Source: JAFDZV01 sp966128725 (GTDB taxonomy: Bacteria > Bacteroidota > Ignavibacteria > OLB7). Taken from it: 25,573 nucleotides of DNA. Shown here in pieces: positions 23,101-25,573 of this stretch. The translations under genes and the position numbers were made by a program. The notes beneath the pieces are model-generated. The model worked only from the letters and a program-made list of their open reading frames with translations. It was not told the DNA's origin and did no database searches. Positions within the stretch are counted from its first letter, which is position 1. Every line of letters starts with the position of its first letter. The stretch lies in contig CBHYLN010000077.1 in assembly GCA_966128725.1 (NCBI GenBank), positions 1-25,573 of the forward strand. Direction: 5' to 3'.

Positions 23101-25573
23101 TACGGCTGCACGCTTCCGTTGCGGAATGCCGCCATCGTCAACGAGCAGGGTCCGTTTGAGTCCCCGCGCCGTCCTGGCGATCCGGCCAATCGTTACTACA
23201 CCTACACGGCCATCCCGATCTATACGATCCCGGATACTCTCCTGATGGAAGGCCGTATCTACGACATCTTCGATAAGGGTGTCGATATCAAGGCGGTTGA
23301 TTACTCGAACCGTCGTATGTCCCCGATTGAGGACTTCTCGGTCGGTATTCCGAAGCGCCTCCGCGTGTACGCCACCGGCGTGTACCAGGGCAAGGTTGTT
23401 CGCCGTCTTACCCGCGATCCGTTCGTGGCCGAGATCGATCCGAACATCAACCGTCTGCAGCGTGAGTTCGTCGGCAACCATCCGATTGGTTACCCGATGT
23501 TCCTCGAGGCAAATGCCAACTACATTGGCAACATCGATACCGTCAACGACGATCGTTACTCGCTCAACCACACGGTCTTCTTCGTAATCAACGTTGAGAC
23601 CGGTGAGATGATCCGCACGAACCTGAAGCAGGTTCGCGAGGCAAGCGCCGCCGGATACGAGGTATTCCGTTCGCGCGTTGAGTTTGTCGCTGACTCGATC
23701 AACCGTCTCCCGGTCGAGCGTCGTTCGCGCGAAGAGCGTGCCGACTTCTCGATTGGCGAGCTCTATCGCTTGACACCGCGCTTCTATCTGGAGCAGCCGG
23801 GTGCGCTGGCCGCCTTCCCGTCGCTTGCGACGTGGCAGGATTCGATCCAGGCCGCACGGTATCTGGCTGCACAGTTCGAGGATTCGGTTGCCCTGGCCGG
23901 TCGCCGTCATGGTGGCAACGTGTCCGCTGGCAATCTGGAACTCGGTGGCAATGGCTTTGCATACATCAACCGTCGTCAGCCGATCACGTTTGCCGACATC
24001 TACTCGGGTGAGCGCTACCGTGCACTCCCGGTAAAGACCGGCGATCGTATCTGGGTGATTTCGCGTACGAATCTGTGGAACACGGACGACTCGCTCGTGC
24101 AGGTGCTCGACGACTCGCGCTTCCGCGGTCTGCAGTTCATCATCGACACGCTTGGCAACAGCGTTCAGGCTCCGATCATCTATGGTCAGCGTGACTCGCT
24201 CGAAGCAAGGACGCCTGTCGAGATTCGTAACATGCGCTTCCTGACCGAGGATCGTAACTATCCGAGCGACCCGACGGGTCTGGATACGTCCCGCATCTTC
24301 GAGGCCACGGCGTATGACGTGAACGGCTTCTATGATCCACGTTCGCTCTTCTACCCGGACCGCTACACTGGTCTGCGTTACGAGTGGACGCCGCTTCAGG
24401 AGTTCTCCAACGGCACCACCGCCGAAACTCGCGACCCGCGTCGTGTGCGTTTGGCATCGTGGTTGAAGGCCGACGTAGTGTATCCGAACCAGCCCGGCCA
24501 GCGCGACAGCGCATGGGGCTTCCTGCACTTCTACGGTCAGCCGCACAATCCGGACGTGGTTCCGGGCGGTGAAGTTCTCCAGCTCAGCGTGTGGAATTAC
24601 CCGCCGACGGTTCGTACGATCGATTCGTTGAAGGCCTTGGCTGACTCGCTCCGCCCGGGTGCCGACACGATCGCTCGTTATATCTATCTCTATCCGCCGT
24701 ACTTCAACTGCCAGGTTTACGATCCGGTAAACGCTCGTTACCTGCAGCAGGATACGGTGGATCTCGGTGGATCCGCAGTTGCACAGTATCGCTTGCGCAT
24801 CTTCGTGCAGGATACGCCGCCGGAGTTCCAGAACGACAGCATCTATTGCGGTCGTCGCGGCATGCCGGTTGCCAACCTGACCAACAAGCTGCGCTTCGAT
24901 TATGACGTCAACACGGACGACGAGCGCGAAGATGATTCGGCCGACGTAAACGAAGGCTGGGATTTCCGTTACGGTCGCACGACCTACGGCTTCGTGTTCA
25001 CCGATCGCAGCTATATCGACAACACGATTCACAACGGCGTCGACGACGTTCGCGAGATTCGTCCGGTATGGCTGGCTGATCGCTTCCTCCGCGACGGCAC
25101 GAACCTCCTGGATCAGGGCGCGGGCCTTACCCGCACCGGTTACCTGCGTGTTCGTATCGACTCGCTTGAGGCGATCAATCTCCTGCGCAATCCAGCACAG
25201 GCCAATGACGTGTACAACCTCGACTCGATCTTCACGATCGTGGCGAACGATGGACATACCGGACAGAACAAGCGCGATCTCCGTGTTCAGGTGAACGTGG
25301 CGCCACAGCTCCTGCCGGTTCCGCGTCAGGCTTCGCTGGAAACGCTCCCGAGCGCCAAGGAGGACTACGATTACAACCCGCAGCTCCTCGACTCCACGCG
25401 TCGCGTGAAGGCCATTGATCTTAACTACAACCAGCGTCTGAAGTACACGCTCGTCTATCGTGACGATGCGCTGAACGACACGAAGCTGCAGAACAATGGT
25501 CAGGTGCTCGACAGCACCGGTCTGCTCCGGATCAACAACGCCGACACGGCCTTTGTGCCGCGCGACGGTTGCT
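20125..25573 (+). CDS. Giant exported protein with Pmp-like beta-helix repeats (C-terminus beyond window)
   Basis: The frame is open from the ATG at 20125, five bases after a strong GGAGG site (20116-20120), to the right edge: 1816 codons with no stop. Residues 1-28 are a signal peptide (MQRLLRALLLVVVFTMVGDL, cleavage after VMA). Residues about 55-960 read as a right-handed beta-helix. At least ten GGA[IVFM]/GGGI motifs (residues about 281, 413, 481, 523, 551, 588, 632, 711, 739, 824) are often preceded by FxxN-type turns (FDSN, FIGN, FDNN, FRN). This is the repeat pattern of chlamydial polymorphic outer-membrane proteins. Residues about 960-1680 are beta-rich without a motif I recognise. The end of the visible part (VKAIDLNYNQRLKYTLVYRD) resembles a cadherin-like strand pattern. 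Codon use is strongly biased (CGT, AAC, TCG; almost no TTA/CTA/TCA), suggesting high expression. Surface adhesion or a cell-envelope layer role is inferred; a T9SS tail beyond the window is expected but unseen. Confidence 0.85.
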   Translation, partial: MQRLLRALLLVVVFTMVGDLAVMAQPIAKPIRIVSGRLAQGAHRVFTKDTIYQVSGNYVVSGHLMIEPGTTVEFLPNGRLIDSVGGKITADGELQAVWDRNTTDVNLFPNRYCDVGYMVNHVTIGGKPEITAPGPNWTNYVPWILFYHANRRGNCATDGNLKNVPYLRDVVRAPIIFRGRPVNQFSTEWGHIVVLPGADSAIFRNCQFVNFRKDSFVVQSTFYYQPSALAGYSGTQILAGFDVNRKMQILSSGGGGAMTIFSSKTWLLDCRFDSNFARYHGGAVQFLQAPFDATGSFYAPAPGVPLAPTAYPAIDPENYDLYGDVVTTPFGSVGSLTATLPLGPTVQYRQTYDDGRQAVNKGRVRRLYFRDNRVVVGAVVNDVNSFRDTTTVAAIYPVTANTTATVAKNEAYGGAVYVSGRRFVTVFFGGGSALRNLGLGSDPTDTIVCERNYAVNYQDSNAVTFNINNVPTTIRTNGAKGGAFFIGDSSSMVFELSRFNDNFTAIPNIPDEDYISGSKYSQGGGIYMSNTSPELTMRDNIWMRNNKSGQGGAVYVAAVAVPTSDPFLSPNLLGDSVFFIGNKAEYDGGAIFTQRNMRVEARYLTKIDATLPGQPLIDHRILFDNNAAGLSGGAITIDNRTNTTNSLARIERVMFSNNWAGDSAHVDAIRQIKLFNPWSSPIRPGNEHGVFTVLDQYHMPVVRLSTEILGGGAIYSFNGNTNFFRSVEFFRNTAKGGNGGAVALVTPVRVNRYFLSAGDVAYDFVTGTPVPFDDGAEPVDQREMTRFIQNVALRDPINPQTFNPNPASNRGTLLDPNRNFTGLGGAMYVNDRQPPGPNPGTPRIDSVICHRVRMEQNQAWSGAAVYSDNYELRILFNKSLIATNKAVSDVGRTVDSITNYRTSPAADSTAGAIFYGDIQGPTPTVAYHVNANSIYDNEARFLVRAPDAPPGSVGFGQSGADTLRGNFWGATEAPVTTILPSGTLQETFYAEGYGCTLPLRNAAIVNEQGPFESPRRPGDPANRYYTYTAIPIYTIPDTLLMEGRIYDIFDKGVDIKAVDYSNRRMSPIEDFSVGIPKRLRVYATGVYQGKVVRRLTRDPFVAEIDPNINRLQREFVGNHPIGYPMFLEANANYIGNIDTVNDDRYSLNHTVFFVINVETGEMIRTNLKQVREASAAGYEVFRSRVEFVADSINRLPVERRSREERADFSIGELYRLTPRFYLEQPGALAAFPSLATWQDSIQAARYLAAQFEDSVALAGRRHGGNVSAGNLELGGNGFAYINRRQPITFADIYSGERYRALPVKTGDRIWVISRTNLWNTDDSLVQVLDDSRFRGLQFIIDTLGNSVQAPIIYGQRDSLEARTPVEIRNMRFLTEDRNYPSDPTGLDTSRIFEATAYDVNGFYDPRSLFYPDRYTGLRYEWTPLQEFSNGTTAETRDPRRVRLASWLKADVVYPNQPGQRDSAWGFLHFYGQPHNPDVVPGGEVLQLSVWNYPPTVRTIDSLKALADSLRPGADTIARYIYLYPPYFNCQVYDPVNARYLQQDTVDLGGSAVAQYRLRIFVQDTPPEFQNDSIYCGRRGMPVANLTNKLRFDYDVNTDDEREDDSADVNEGWDFRYGRTTYGFVFTDRSYIDNTIHNGVDDVREIRPVWLADRFLRDGTNLLDQGAGLTRTGYLRVRIDSLEAINLLRNPAQANDVYNLDSIFTIVANDGHTGQNKRDLRVQVNVAPQLLPVPRQASLETLPSAKEDYDYNPQLLDSTRRVKAIDLNYNQRLKYTLVYRDDALNDTKLQNNGQVLDSTGLLRINNADTAFVPRDGC

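Noticed and set aside
20875..25257. 1460-codon open frame on the minus strand
   Set aside because: It is exactly codon-aligned antisense to the giant exported protein and exists because TTA, CTA and TCA codons are avoided there. Its product is Val/Arg/Thr-rich with no domain pattern, no signal and no ribosome site.

Overview
The window looks like chromosome from a Gram-negative bacterium of the Bacteroidota/Chlorobiota/Ignavibacteria/Kapabacteria assemblage. The evidence is a C-terminal sorting domain of the type IX secretion (T9SS) kind on one exported protein, a carboxypeptidase-regulatory-like/DUF5686-type envelope protein, a fused alpha/beta 2-oxoacid dehydrogenase E1, a glycosyltransferase-9 gene (lipopolysaccharide), and several promoters matching the TAnnTTTG (-7)/TTG (-33) form used by Bacteroidota. 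A precise taxon cannot be named from sequence reading alone; a Kapabacteria-like lineage is a guess. Codons TTA, CTA and TCA are very rare, so the real genes carry very long false open frames on the opposite strand.

Layout. Positions 1-5570 are all on the minus strand: the N-terminal part of an exported envelope protein (runs off the left edge), a fused branched-chain-type 2-oxoacid dehydrogenase E1, a DoxX membrane protein and a MarR regulator. Three copies of a TTGAYTRGTYAA palindrome lie in front of the DoxX and MarR genes and look like the regulator's own operators. After a roughly 600-base gene-poor gap comes the plus-strand nrdJ gene (B12-dependent ribonucleotide reductase), closed by a strong terminator. 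A small glycine/histidine-rich repeat lipoprotein follows, also with its own terminator. Positions 10877-16349 return to the minus strand: dapB and dapA (lysine/diaminopimelate synthesis), a secreted heparinase-II/III-like protein with a T9SS sorting tail, and rsmG. Positions 16396-25573 are plus strand: a heptosyltransferase-like GT9, a DUF3108 envelope protein, tRNA-Arg(CCG), a membrane-anchored TPR protein, and the first 1816 codons of a giant exported protein that runs off the right edge.

How it fits together. Most of the content is housekeeping (deoxynucleotide supply, diaminopimelate for peptidoglycan, rRNA methylation, branched acyl-CoA supply) mixed with cell-surface functions. The most unusual items are the giant protein, whose N-terminal half is a beta-helix built from GGA[IV]/FxxN repeats like chlamydial polymorphic outer-membrane proteins; the repeat lipoprotein; and the compact MarR/DoxX module, in which operator, promoter and a probably leaderless start codon are packed into about 40 bases. 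I saw no transposase, integrase, CRISPR array or phage gene.
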